Source: CAVUAT01 sp963739545
GTDB taxonomy: Bacteria > Actinomycetota > Thermoleophilia > Solirubrobacterales > 70-9
Length of the DNA stretch: 64,000 nucleotides
Reading direction: 5' to 3'
Assembly (NCBI GenBank): GCA_963739545.1
Contig: CAVUAT010000011.1
Location: forward strand, 186,001 to 250,000
The position numbers and the translations under genes were made by a program. The notes under the pieces are model-generated. The model had not been told where the DNA came from, searched no databases, and saw only the letters and a program-made list of their open reading frames with translations. This document shows positions 25,061-33,342 of this stretch, piece by piece. How positions within the stretch are numbered: the first letter of the stretch is position 1; each line of letters opens with the position of its first letter.

Positions 25061-26063
25061 ATGCGCGGCGTGCGCTACCTGATCACAGGCGGGTCCGGCT
25101 ACATCGGCGGCAGGCTGATCGACGAGCTCTCGGCCCGCGAGGAGACCGAGCTGATCGTGATCGTCGATGTCGCGGCGCCCAAGCGCCAATGGCCGAAGAC
25201 GCAGTTCGTGAAAGGCGACGTCCGCGATCGCCACGCGACCCGCGAGCTCCTGCAGCGCCACGAGATCGACGCACTCGTCCACCTGGCCTTCATCCTGGAC
25301 CCGATCCACGACGAGGCGAAGATGTACGACGTCGACGTCAACGGGACGCAGGCGACCCTGTGGGCCGCCTCGGAGGCCGGCACCAAGCAGGTGCTCGTCA
25401 CCTCCTCCGCATCGGCCTACGGCGCCTGGCCCGACAACCCGAAGCCGATCGCCGAGGACTGGCCCGTCCGCGGCGCTCCTGACTTCTCCTACGCCCGCGA
25501 CAAGGCCGAGGCCGACCGCGTCTGCCAGCTCTGGGCGGCAGACCACCCCGACGCGACGATGACGATCGTGCGCCCGTGCATCGTCTTCGGCCCCAACGTC
25601 AACAACTACATCGCCCGCACCTGGGAGAACGCGCCCTTCCTGCCGATCATCGACGGCCACGACGAGGAGTTCCAGCTCGTCCACGAGGACGACGTCGTCA
25701 GCGCCCTGATCGCTCTGCTCGACGCCAAGGCGCCCGGCGCCTTCAACCTCGCCGGCGACGGCCTGATGACATGGAAGCAGTCGGCGGACCTGATCGGCGT
25801 CAAGACCCGCGAGCTCTCGATGAAGAGCATGAAGCGCCTCACCGGTGACGCTGTGGAAGCTGCACGTCCCGCGCACCGACGCGCCCGCCGGGAACCTCAA
25901 CTTCCTGCGCTATCCGTGGGTCGTCTCGACCGAGAAGCTGAAGTCGACGACCGGGTGGCAGCCGCGCTACGACACGCTCGAGACCTTCAAGGTGACGATG
26001 CGCGCGAAGGGCCTGATGAGCGCCGAGCCGACGGTCTCGACGCCCCGCGCGCCGGTCGCCTGA
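25061..26063 (+). CDS. NAD-dependent epimerase/dehydratase (GalE-like), one frame break
   Basis: The N-terminal NAD loop is intact (LITGGSGYIGGR), as are SSASAYG and the catalytic pair in SYARDKAEAD (YxxxK), then RPCIVFGPNVNNYIAR, FQLVHEDDVVSALIAL and GAFNLAGDGLMTW. Near 25848 the frame shifts; the C-terminus resumes as LWKLHVPRTDAPAGNLNFLRYPWVVSTEKLKSTTGWQPRY and ends at 26063. Two missing bases (GACGCTGTGG for a GACGCGCTGTGG-like original) would explain it. The product is a nucleotide-sugar 4-epimerase/dehydratase-type enzyme of about 333 aa; the sugar is unknown. It is followed by tRNA-Val. Confidence 0.8.
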
Positions 26064-26095
26064 CCCCTAAGCCGCTGCTAGATTTGCCCGTTCCC

Positions 26096-26168
26096 GGGCG
26101 CTTAGCTCAGTTGGGAGAGCGCCGCCTCGACAAGGCGGAGGTCACTGGTTCGAGCCCAGTAGTGCCCA
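26096..26168 (+). tRNA. tRNA-Val (anticodon GAC), unusual C33
   Basis: Acceptor GGGCGCT/AGTGCCC (with one G-T pair), D-arm GCTC-GAGC, anticodon stem CCGCC/GGCGG, loop TCGACAA, T-arm ACTGG-TTCGAGC-CCAGT, discriminator A. Counting from the stem places GAC at 34-36 and C, not the near-universal U, at position 33. A TAGATT -10-like hexamer lies about a dozen bases upstream. Confidence 0.92.
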
Positions 26169-26192
26169 TTAGAAGGATCGTGCGTCCTGGCA

Positions 26193-26831
26193 TTACTTGC
26201 CCTTGTTCGGGCAGAACTTCTTCTCGTACTGACGGACCGTCAGCTGTCTTGCGGCATGGGCCAACCGATTCCTCCGATTGCCCTTGCACGGATTGCGGCC
26301 CGTGAAGTCCTCCATAGCGGAGGTCAGAAAACCCCCGTCGTTGCACTCGTGGACCAGAGGGGAGTCACAGTCCGGGATCCGGAGCTTGAATCCGGGGCAA
26401 GCAGCTTGTCCGAAGATGCCCTGGCGCTTCCTGGTGAAGAGAGGCACCTTCGGAAGCGAGAAGCTCTGAGTGCCGTTCGTCGTCTGAGGCTGACCTTCCC
26501 AAATGGTCACAAAGTTGGACTCGCAGCGATCTGAGGATGCGGAGCCCGAACTAATAGGGGAGACCTCCAGGTAGGGCTGCCAGGTCCCACACGGAAAGTC
26601 CGGGGTCACACACGTGAAGGTGATGGACCCGACAACGTTGCCGTGGGTCCACCTGGCCGTGGCATGGGCGCGGGTGATCTCTGCGGTGACGAAATATGCG
26701 CCCGATTGGGCGTGGGCGCCAACCGCCATCCAGAGCGCCCCTCCGGTTATCGCGAGGGCAGCCATTGCCCACGCCATCAGCACGGTGTTCTTGCTGAGAC
26801 CCGAGCCTTCGGTTCGGTTTCTAGCCAACAT
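26193..26831 (-). CDS. Small secreted protein of unknown function (212 aa)
   Basis: A signal peptide is clear (TVLMAWAMAALAITGGALWMAVGAHAQ). The mature part is Cys-rich (about eight Cys: FTCVTPDFPCGTW, SDRCESN, AACPGFKLRIPDCDSPLVHECND, RNPCKGNRRN, KKFCPNKGK), consistent with a disulfide-stabilised extracellular domain, and is strand-rich (AEITRAHATARWTHGNVVGSITF). The C-terminus is basic. It lies six bases after the next secreted gene in the same direction and is probably co-transcribed with it. No family is recognised. Confidence 0.7.
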   Translation of the reverse strand: MLARNRTEGSGLSKNTVLMAWAMAALAITGGALWMAVGAHAQSGAYFVTAEITRAHATARWTHGNVVGSITFTCVTPDFPCGTWQPYLEVSPISSGSASSDRCESNFVTIWEGQPQTTNGTQSFSLPKVPLFTRKRQGIFGQAACPGFKLRIPDCDSPLVHECNDGGFLTSAMEDFTGRNPCKGNRRNRLAHAARQLTVRQYEKKFCPNKGK

Positions 26832-26837
26832 CCGGTA

Positions 26838-27521
26838 TCAGCCCTTCTTGCGCTTCTTACATTTCTTCTTCTTGGCTGCCACGGCTCCCTGCTTCCCCTT
26901 TTGCTTCTTCTTCTTGCACTTCTTCTTCTTGCCGCTTGTCCCGACCTTTGTCTCGGCTGTCCAGACCAGCGGCAGAGTGGCCTGCACATGACACTCTTCG
27001 CCCGCACTGCCCAGCTTCTCGGGGTACACGACGCCGGACATTCTGCGGGCGTGCGGGGATGAGTCGGAATCGGTTTCGCCCTGTATGTGGGGGTCGTAGG
27101 GGTTCTGCCCCTGGCTGTAGCCGAAACCCCATTCCGGTCCCCCCGCTGCGTTCGGGTACATCTGCAGCCCGTTCGGATAGCTCTTGACAAAGCTTGAACC
27201 GCAAACCGCTGGATCGACCGTGGGATCGCAGCCGAAGACGGGGTCCGGGATGCACGCGTCCCACGGAAGATCGCTCGCGGTGAAGCTGGCGACCCGGAAT
27301 GGCTGGCCCGGCATCAGCGTGATCGAGAAACCGCCGCTGACCTGTCTATCAATCGTTTGCCAGGTCCCCGCATAGGTTGCCCCGGGGACGGGCTCGCATC
27401 CAGGGCAGCTCCCGGGGGGGCCAGCCGCGACTGCGGGCGAGGCGCTAATTAGCGCAAGCGCTGCGGCTAGGCCAACGGCTGCAGCCGAAACTCGAAAGGT
27501 CGTGAGCTTCGATCTGAGCAT
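26838..27521 (-). CDS. Secreted protein with Lys-rich Cys-containing tail
   Basis: ATG 27521 has AAGGGAG a few bases upstream, and a signal peptide follows (LTTFRVSAAAVGLAAALALISASPAVA). The mature domain contains GPPGSCPGCEPVPGATYAGTW, DLPWDACIPDPVFGCDPTVDPAVCGSSF and SGVVYPEKLGSAGEECHVQATLPLVW. It ends with two basic blocks, GKKKKCKKKKQKGK and KKKKCKKRKKG, with single cysteines between lysine runs. The same kind of tail ends the galactose-oxidase-like protein at 19970. The domain is unknown; the tail suggests attachment to an anionic wall polymer or a covalent anchor, which is inference. Confidence 0.72.
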   Translation of the reverse strand: MLRSKLTTFRVSAAAVGLAAALALISASPAVAAGPPGSCPGCEPVPGATYAGTWQTIDRQVSGGFSITLMPGQPFRVASFTASDLPWDACIPDPVFGCDPTVDPAVCGSSFVKSYPNGLQMYPNAAGGPEWGFGYSQGQNPYDPHIQGETDSDSSPHARRMSGVVYPEKLGSAGEECHVQATLPLVWTAETKVGTSGKKKKCKKKKQKGKQGAVAAKKKKCKKRKKG

Positions 27522-27750
27522 CTGCTCCCTTAAGAACCCCTGTTGCGTCCTCGCCTTAACCGCTGACGGTTCAGCTAACAGGACGAAACTTACCGCTTCA
27601 GAAGGGAGTGTCAAGGCGGCTGGATCATTGGGGTTGCTGCGCTCGGCCGACTGGGAGGGTGGACGCGATGCGGCTCCCCAGAACCGCGAACCCGCAGCGC
27701 AAGCGCTTCCGAGTCGACCCGGCGGTCGGCTCGTCGGGCGGCCTCTAGGC

Positions 27751-28638
27751 CTAGGCAGTCGGGCCGGGCCGCAGGGCCTCGACGACGCGCGCCTGGGCCG
27801 CTCGCGCCGCCGGATGCGCGAACAGGCACAGGTGCGTGCCGCGCTCGATCCTCAGGAGCTCGGCGCCGGGGATCACCCGGGCCGCGAACTCGCTGTGGGC
27901 CGGGGGGACGTCGACATCCGCGTCGCCGACGACGATCAGGGCCGGCGCGGCGATCCTCTCGAGCTCGAGCGAGGTGATCTCGGTGAAGCGCGCCCGATCG
28001 TTCTTGATGCCCTCGCGCCGGCGGGCGTAGTCGCCGACGACGCGGGCGCTCTCGAGGACCACCTCGGCCTGGCGCTCGTCCGCCATCGCCGCCGAGACCT
28101 GCTCCTTCAGCTCCGACCGGCTGAGATCGCCCTCGGCGCGCAGCGTGCCGTTCACGGTCGTCTTCGGGGCGTGGTCGACGAGCTTGCGGAGCAGCCAGTT
28201 GCCGGCCCGCGTCTCCATCACGAGACGATCCTCGACGCCCTCGTTGGGCGAGGAGTACGGGCCGCTTACGGCTGCGAAGGCCACCAGCGCTGACACCAGC
28301 TCCGGATGGCGCACCGCGAGCCTGTAGCCGCTTGGGCCACCGCCCGACCAGGCCACGAGGCCGGCGCGATCGTGCCCCAGCGCCTCGAGCAGCGCGGCGT
28401 GGAGGTCGGCCTGGGCGTCGAAGGACTCGCGGCCGGCGAGCGGGGTGCCGAGGTAGCCGGGGCGGGAGGGTGCGATCAGCGCGAACCCTGCGTCGAGTAG
28501 GAACCTCCCCATCGCAAGCGAGGCGTCAGCCCCGCCCGGCGTGCCGTGCACGAACAGGACCGGCGGGCCGTCTCCGACCCGTATCGCTTCCACTGGCCCG
28601 GCCGCCGTTTCGACGGTCTCGGGCCGAGGGTCGCTCAG
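27751..28638 (-). CDS. Alpha/beta-fold hydrolase
   Basis: Hydrolase landmarks in order: PVEAIRVGDGPPVLFVHGTPGGADAS, GYLGTPLAGRESFD, nucleophile AWSGGGPSGYRLA, acid region VVGDADVDVPPAHSE, and base GTHLCLFAHP. The first strand (ETVETAAGPVEAIRVG) lies before the first GTG (28593), so the real start is probably upstream. The only candidate is a CTG at 28638 that overlaps the TGA of the M23 gene (CTGA), like the ATGA/GTGA overlaps elsewhere in this window. About 295 aa from there. A lipase/esterase or epoxide-hydrolase-like substrate range cannot be narrowed. Confidence 0.8.
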   Translation of the reverse strand: MSDPRPETVETAAGPVEAIRVGDGPPVLFVHGTPGGADASLAMGRFLLDAGFALIAPSRPGYLGTPLAGRESFDAQADLHAALLEALGHDRAGLVAWSGGGPSGYRLAVRHPELVSALVAFAAVSGPYSSPNEGVEDRLVMETRAGNWLLRKLVDHAPKTTVNGTLRAEGDLSRSELKEQVSAAMADERQAEVVLESARVVGDYARRREGIKNDRARFTEITSLELERIAAPALIVVGDADVDVPPAHSEFAARVIPGAELLRIERGTHLCLFAHPAARAAQARVVEALRPGPTA

Positions 28639-29660
28639 GAGTACCCGTCCCAGTACTGCAGCTCGGGCAGCGGGTCGTACGCCGCGCCGCCCTGGTACCA
28701 GCCGGGCGAGCTCCAGCGCTCGAAGTGCAGGTGGCAGCCGGTGGAGGAGCCCGTGGTCCCGACCCTGCCGAGCTGCTGGCCGGCGTAGAGAGCCGTGCCT
28801 TCCGAAGCCCACGACGGCTTCTGCATGTGCATGTAGACGTGGCTCGTGCCGGTGTAGGTGCCCTGGATCACCAGGTAGTAGCCGGCTCCGCTCGCCTGGT
28901 AGGCCTTCGTCGTGACGGTTCCGCTCTCGGCCGCTACCAGCGGCTCTCCACACGACGCCGACATGTCCTGGCCTTGGTGGGTGTGGTCGGAGCGCCCTGC
29001 GCCGAAGCGCGAGCCGGCACCGCCGAAGCTGTGGGCGCCGGGGACGGGGAAGGCGTGGCGGCGCATCGTGAAAGGCGTCTTCTGGCCGGTCAGGGTCGCG
29101 CCGGTGTCGCCCGTCTCGTCGAGGCGGAAGCGGTAGACGGAGTCGGGCGCCCAGATCCCCGCAGCCGTCCAGCCATTCCAGCTGATCGTCTGGGAGCCCG
29201 CGGCCGTGAAGGTGATGGGGAAGCTGAAGGTGCCGAGGCCGTTGTTCTCGTCGATGACGTTCAGCTTCAGGGTGCCGGGACGGCTGACCGTGACGGTCGC
29301 GGTCGGAGTGGTGGGGCCTCCGAGGTAGAACATCGTCTGCGCCTTGGTCTTCTTCTTCGCGACCAGCTTCCCGATCCGCAGCGCGTCCTTGCGCGTGACC
29401 TTGCCGTCGACGTGCCAGCCCTGCTTGCGCTCGAGCTTCTTCACGGCCTGCTTGGTCGACTTGCCGTAGACGCCGTCGGTCGGGGCCGTGTAGCCGAGGG
29501 TGGTCAGCGAGCGCTGCAGCGCCCGGACGTCCTTGCCGGTGCTGCCGGTCGACAGCGGGCGCGAGCCGAAGGCGGCCGCCGAGCTCGTGGCGGGGATCAG
29601 AGCGGCGAAGGAGGCGGCGAGGAGCAGCGCCACGCCGGCGTGCTGCAGGCGCGCGCTCAT
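28635..29660 (-). CDS. Secreted M23 (LytM-type) metallopeptidase with peptidoglycan-binding domain
   Basis: 341 aa: signal peptide (residues 1-30, GVALLLAASFAALIPATSSAAA), PG_binding_1-type domain (TGSTGKDVRALQRSLTTLGYTAPTDGVYGKSTKQAV, about 37-100), a strand-rich linker, and an M23 domain. Zinc ligands are in place: His228 and Asp232 (HTHQGQDMSA), and His310/His312 (CHLHFE), with His274/His278 (HVYMHM) near the active site. Such enzymes cut peptide cross-bridges of peptidoglycan. The ATG is directly abutted by a copy of the palindromic element. Upstream are the rlpA-like gene and a c-di-AMP riboswitch, so both wall proteins may share that control. Confidence 0.93.
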   Translation of the reverse strand: MSARLQHAGVALLLAASFAALIPATSSAAAFGSRPLSTGSTGKDVRALQRSLTTLGYTAPTDGVYGKSTKQAVKKLERKQGWHVDGKVTRKDALRIGKLVAKKKTKAQTMFYLGGPTTPTATVTVSRPGTLKLNVIDENNGLGTFSFPITFTAAGSQTISWNGWTAAGIWAPDSVYRFRLDETGDTGATLTGQKTPFTMRRHAFPVPGAHSFGGAGSRFGAGRSDHTHQGQDMSASCGEPLVAAESGTVTTKAYQASGAGYYLVIQGTYTGTSHVYMHMQKPSWASEGTALYAGQQLGRVGTTGSSTGCHLHFERWSSPGWYQGGAAYDPLPELQYWDGYS

Positions 29661-29684
29661 TGAGGACCCCGGTGGGGTCTCATC
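29661..29684 (-). repeat. Interspersed palindromic element, copy B
   Basis: Perfect core GACCCCACCGGGGTC (minus strand), flanked by GATGA on one side and CTCA on the other; it ends immediately before the M23 gene's ATG. A 6-bp stem with a three-base loop can form. Confidence 0.7.
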
Positions 29685-29715
29685 GAGCAGCCGCGCCTCG
29701 GGACGAATCGAAGCG

Positions 29716-29740
29716 GATGAGGACCCCGGTGGGGTCTCAC
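29716..29740 (-). repeat. Interspersed palindromic element, copy C
   Basis: Second perfect core, 32 bases from copy B in the same orientation. The stop codon of the rlpA-like gene (29737-29739) is part of the element (GTGAGACCCCACC). Confidence 0.7.
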
Positions 29741-30381
29741 GGGGCGGCGACTGCCTTCACCTTCGCGGTGCCGGCGGAGATCGTGCCGAGCTGAAGGGCG
29801 AGCTGGTAGGTGAGGTCCCACTTGCGGCCCGCGATGAAGGGGCCGCGGTCGATCACCTTGGCGCGGACCCAACGGCCCTGGTGGGCGAAGGTGACCTTGG
29901 TGCCGCAGGGAAGCTTCCTGTGCGCGACGCCGATCGTGCCCTTGCGAAGCGTCTGGCCGCAGGCGGTGGTGTTGCCGTAGAAGCCGGGGCCGTACCACGA
30001 GGCGTAGGAGCCGGGCATGCGGCTCGCAAGCGCCTTGCGGGTCGGCTGGTTGACGACGCCGCTGGTGCCGACGCCGGACCCGGACTGGAACGAGCGCACG
30101 GCGCCGTCGGTCGTATGGGCGAAGGTCCCGTCAGGTGGGGTGCCGAGGGCGAGGCCGCGCAGCACCCAGTTCAAGGTCTTGACGTCCGTTCCGGCCATGC
30201 CCAGGCTGAGGTCGCGGGCGCCGAAGGGCAGGTCGTAGAAGGTCGGGTCGGTGCTGCTGGTTTCCGCCGGCTCGGAGCCGCCACCCGTCAGGCCGCCGGT
30301 CTGGGCGGAGGCCACACCGGGAAGCGCGAAGGCCGAGATCGCCGCCAGGGTGGCGAAGCCGATCAGGCACTTCTGTCGCAT
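29737..30381 (-). CDS. RlpA-like secreted protein (peptidoglycan-binding plus double-psi barrel)
   Basis: 214 aa with a signal peptide (CLIGFATLAAISAFALPGVASAQ). Residues about 50-115 form a PG_binding_1-like helix set (LSLGMAGTDVKTLNWVLRGL and TDGAVRSFQ). The C-terminal double-psi beta-barrel is diagnostic: SYASWYGPGFYGNTTACGQTLRKGTIGVAHRKL, PCGTKVTF, VRAKVIDRGPF, WDLTYQLALQLG. RlpA-type barrels act as septal lytic transglycosylases in some bacteria, with the Asp of IDRGPF as the acid. Actinobacterial resuscitation and wall-turnover proteins share the barrel. It is preceded by a c-di-AMP riboswitch. Confidence 0.92.
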   Translation of the reverse strand: MRQKCLIGFATLAAISAFALPGVASAQTGGLTGGGSEPAETSSTDPTFYDLPFGARDLSLGMAGTDVKTLNWVLRGLALGTPPDGTFAHTTDGAVRSFQSGSGVGTSGVVNQPTRKALASRMPGSYASWYGPGFYGNTTACGQTLRKGTIGVAHRKLPCGTKVTFAHQGRWVRAKVIDRGPFIAGRKWDLTYQLALQLGTISAGTAKVKAVAAP

Positions 30382-30403
30382 GCGGGGACCTCTCTCTTGA
30401 AAT

Positions 30404-30536
30404 TGCGCTTCCGGGGTTAGCTGTCGGGCTCACGCGAAAGAGAGTCGCGTTACGCAACGGGAGTTGCGATTCGCCCCTTGGGACTTTGGGTCCCCCGGCC
30501 GCCGCCTCGCCGTGGCGAGAAAGCGGTTAAGCAAGG
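30404..30536 (-). promoter_or_regulatory. c-di-AMP (ydaO/yuaA-type) riboswitch upstream of the RlpA-like gene
   Basis: On the minus strand the leader carries, in order, the conserved blocks of the ydaO class: TTAACCGC, GGGGGACCCAAA, GGGGCGAATC, GCGACTCTCTTTCGC, GAGCCCGACAGCTAACC and GGAAGCGC. Block order and sequence match this riboswitch as known in actinobacteria, where it precedes wall-hydrolase genes. It ends about 20 bases before the ATG, so control by transcription stop or by masking the GAGAGAGG ribosome site are both possible. In this class c-di-AMP binding usually turns expression off. Confidence 0.88.
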
Positions 30537-30550
30537 TCTGTACAACAGGG

Positions 30551-30580
30551 AAACTAGCATCTGCAAACAAAGTTGCACAA
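30551..30580 (-). promoter_or_regulatory. Predicted promoter for the riboswitch-RlpA transcript
   Basis: On the minus strand TTGTGC (30575-30580) and TAGTTT (30551-30556) are 18 bases apart. The predicted start, about seven bases downstream of the -10, is some ten bases before the first conserved riboswitch block, which is where a start is expected. The surrounding 50 bases are clearly more AT-rich than their neighbourhood. Confidence 0.5.
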
Positions 30581-30672
30581 GATTGGGTAGTTCCTCGTGC
30601 CTCGCCTCGCCTGCGGCCACGGATCGAGAGCCCCGGACGCGAAGCGGAGGAGCCGCCGATTAGCATCCTCCG

Positions 30673-32615
30673 ATGGCTGATCCCGACGTCAAGCTGAAGG
30701 TCGAGCTCCCCGACGGCACGCCGCTGGAGCTGGACGCCGGGCGCCACCGGCGCCGACGCCGCAGCGGCGATCGGCCCCGGCCTCGCGAAGGCCGCGCTCG
30801 CGGTGAAGCTCGACGGCGAGCTGCGCGACCTGTCGGCGCCGCTCGCCGGCGGCGAGAAGATCGAGATCGTCACCGCGAAGAGCCCCGAGGCCCTAGAGCT
30901 GCTCCGCCACGACACGGCCCACGTTCTGGCCGAGGCGGTGCTCGAGCTCTGGCCCGGCGCGAAGATCTCGATCGGGCCCCCGATCTCCGACGGCTTCTAC
31001 TACGACATCGAGTTCCCCGAGGGCGAGGCGCCGAGCCCCGACGACCTCGAGCGGATCGAGTCGAAGATGGCCGAGCACATCAAGGCCGACGAGCCCTTCG
31101 AGCGGCGCGAGCTGCCGGCGGCCGAGGCGATCGAGCACTTTCGCGGCGAGGGACAGGACTACAAGGTCGAGCTGATCTCCGACCTCGTTACCGCCGAGGG
31201 CGCCGACACCGTCTCGCTGTACAGAAACGGGGCCTTCGAGGACCTCTGCCGCGGGCCCCACGGCCCCTCGACGGGCCGCGTCGGCGCCTTCAAGCTGACC
31301 TCGCTCGCCGGCGCGTACTGGCGCGGCGACGAGAACCGCCAGATGCTGACCCGCATCTACGGCACCGCGTTCGGGAACAAGAAGGAGCTCGCCGCGCACC
31401 TCGAGCTCATCGAGCAGGCCAAGCAGAGCGATCACCGAAAGCTCGGCCCCGAGCTCGACATCTTCATGCTGCGCCCCGAAGCGCCCGGGATGCCCTTCTG
31501 GCTGCCGAACGGAAGCCGCCTGCTCGAGCTGATGGAGGAGGAGGTCCGCGGCCAGCTCCGCAAGCGCGGGTATCAGGAGATCCGCACGCCCCAGGTGCTC
31601 GACGAGGAGCTCTGGCACCGCTCGGGCCACTGGGACAACTACAAGGACAACATGTTCTTCGTCGAGTCCGAGGGGAGGCGCTTCGCGCTGAAGCCGATGA
31701 ACTGCCCCGGTGCCTGCCTGGTCTTCGGGTCGCGCCGTCATTCCTACCGCGAGCTGCCGCTGCGCCTCGCGGAGTTCGGCGACGTCTTCCGCGACGAGCG
31801 CGAGGGCGTGCTGCACGGCCTGCTGCGCGTCCGCGCCTTCACCCAGGACGACGCCCACGTCTACTGCGCAGAGGATCAGATCGAGACGGAGGTGATCGAC
31901 ATCCTCGAGGCGATCGACGAGCTCTACGCGCGGTTCGGGTTCGATGAGGTGCAGTTGGAGCTCTCGACCCGCCCCGACAAGTCGATTGGCTCCGACGAGC
32001 AGTGGGAGAAAGCCGAGGCCGCCCTGCAGCAGGCGCTCGATGATGCCGGCCGCACCTACCAGCTGAACCCCGGCGACGGTGCCTTCTACGGGCCGAAGAT
32101 CGACTTCCACGTCACCGACGCGCTCGGCCGCTCGTGGCAGCTCGGGACCTGCCAGCTCGACTTCTCCATGCCGGAGCGCTTCGACCTGACCTACACCGGG
32201 GCGGACAACGCCGACCACCGCCCGGTGATGATCCACCGCGCTCTGCTCGGCTCGATGGAGCGCTTCGCGGGGATCCTGATCGAGCACCACGGCGGGCGGC
32301 TGCCGTTCTGGCTCGCTCCGGTTCAGGCGCTGGTCCTGCCCGTGGCCGACCGCCACAACGACTACGCGGCCGAGATCGCCTCGAAGCTGACCGAGTCCGG
32401 GCTGCGCGCCCGACGTCGATGGGCGAAGCGAGTCGGTGGGCCGCAAGATCCGCGACGCCGAGCTCGCCAAGGCGCCCTACATGCTGGTCGTGGGCGACCG
32501 AGAGCAGGAGGCGGGCGCCGCGTCCGTCCGCCACCACGGCGAGGGGGACCTCGGCGCGCTCGAGCTCGAGCAGGTCGTCGCCCGGCTGCGCTCCGAGGCG
32601 CAGGCGGACGTCTAG
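30673..32615 (+). CDS. thrS: Threonyl-tRNA synthetase, two frame breaks
   Basis: The protein charges tRNA-Thr. TGS domain (MADPDVKLKVELPDGTPLELDAG), tRNA-SAD editing domain (RHDTAHVLAEAVLELWPG; the HxxxH and Cys sites are in RHDTAHVL and FEDLCRGPH), class II core with motifs MNCPGACLVF, VRAFTQDDAHVYC, DFSMPERFDLTY and IHRALLGSMERFAGILIEH, and an anticodon domain. The frame breaks near 30740 (GCCGGGCGCC where GCCGGCGCC restores DAGATGADAAAAIG) and near 32414, after which the true C-terminus VDGRSESVGRKIRDAELAKA runs in another frame to TAG 32615. The gene is essential, so these are almost certainly sequence errors. A TAGCAT -10-like hexamer six bases before the ATG suggests a leaderless mRNA. 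Confidence 0.9.
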
Positions 32616-32738
32616 TGCCTATACTGCGAACCAATGCCGGGTACCCACACCACGAAGCGCCGCGCCTAGCGCCCCCGTGCCCGATTCCCCGATCCTCCTT
32701 CACAGCGCTTGATTGACGCCCCTCTGGATGTCTAAGTA

Positions 32739-33314
32739 GTGGCGGTCTCTCGGTTCGACCGTCGCCCGCCCGAGCGCGATTCCACTCGGATCAACGAGCG
32801 CATCCGCGTTCCCGAGGTCCGGCTGATCGACGAGAAGGGCGAGCAGGCTGGAGTGATGGAGACGCCGAAGGCGCTCGAGTACGCCCGCGAGCACGACCTC
32901 GACCTGGTCGAGGTCGCTCCCGGCTCGAAGCCGCCCGTCTGCCGGGTGCTCGACTACTCGAAGTACAAGTACGAGCAGGAGCAGAAGGCGAAGGCCGCGC
33001 GCAAGCACCAGCAGCAGGTAAATGTGCGCGAGATCAAGCTGCGACCGAAGATCGCGACCCACGACTACGAGACCAAGAAGGGCCACGTCGAGCGCTTCCT
33101 CAAGCAGCACGACAAGGTCAAGGTGACGATCATGTTCCGCGGCCGCGAGGCCACTCACCCCGAGCGCGGGCGCATGCTCCTCGACCGGCTCTTCGAGGAC
33201 GTCTCCGAGCTCGCCGTCGTCGAGCAGGAGCCCCTCCAGGAGGGGCGCAACATGCACATGCTGCTGGCCCCGTCGCGCAGCGCGGGCAAAGAGCCAGAGG
33301 CCGCGGCGAGCTAA
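32739..33314 (+). CDS. infC: Translation initiation factor IF-3
   Basis: 191 aa from a GTG; an in-frame TAA two codons upstream excludes a longer form. The N-domain (STRINERIRVPEVRLIDEKGEQAGVM, ALEYAREHDLDLVEVAPGSKPPVCRVLDYSKYKYEQEQ) and the linker helix are followed by the C-domain (EIKLRPKIATHDYETKKGHVERFLKQHDKVKVTIMFRGREATHPERG). IF-3 keeps 30S subunits free and checks the start codon. A TATACT hexamer at 32620-32625, just after thrS, may give infC its own promoter and a leader of about 105 bases. In most bacteria rpmI and rplT follow directly; here 2.3 kb of inverted genes intervene. Confidence 0.95.
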   Translation: MAVSRFDRRPPERDSTRINERIRVPEVRLIDEKGEQAGVMETPKALEYAREHDLDLVEVAPGSKPPVCRVLDYSKYKYEQEQKAKAARKHQQQVNVREIKLRPKIATHDYETKKGHVERFLKQHDKVKVTIMFRGREATHPERGRMLLDRLFEDVSELAVVEQEPLQEGRNMHMLLAPSRSAGKEPEAAAS

Positions 33315-33319
33315 CCCTT

Positions 33320-33342
33320 GGTCAGCCCGTCAGGGCTTGACC
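33320..33342. terminator. Bidirectional terminator-like hairpin between convergent genes
   Basis: GGTCAGCCC, loop GTCA, GGGCTTGACC gives a stem of about nine pairs located six bases after the infC stop. It overlaps the last codons of the convergent lyase-like gene. No T run follows on the plus strand, so termination strength is uncertain. Confidence 0.4.

Noticed and set aside
27745..27754. Palindrome CTAGGCCTAG at the end of the hydrolase gene
   Set aside because: Ten bases, single copy, no partner site or gene nearby that would use it.
30893..32470. A 525-codon minus-strand frame opposite thrS
   Set aside because: Its translation is compositional and motif-free, while the plus strand encodes threonyl-tRNA synthetase through the same bases.
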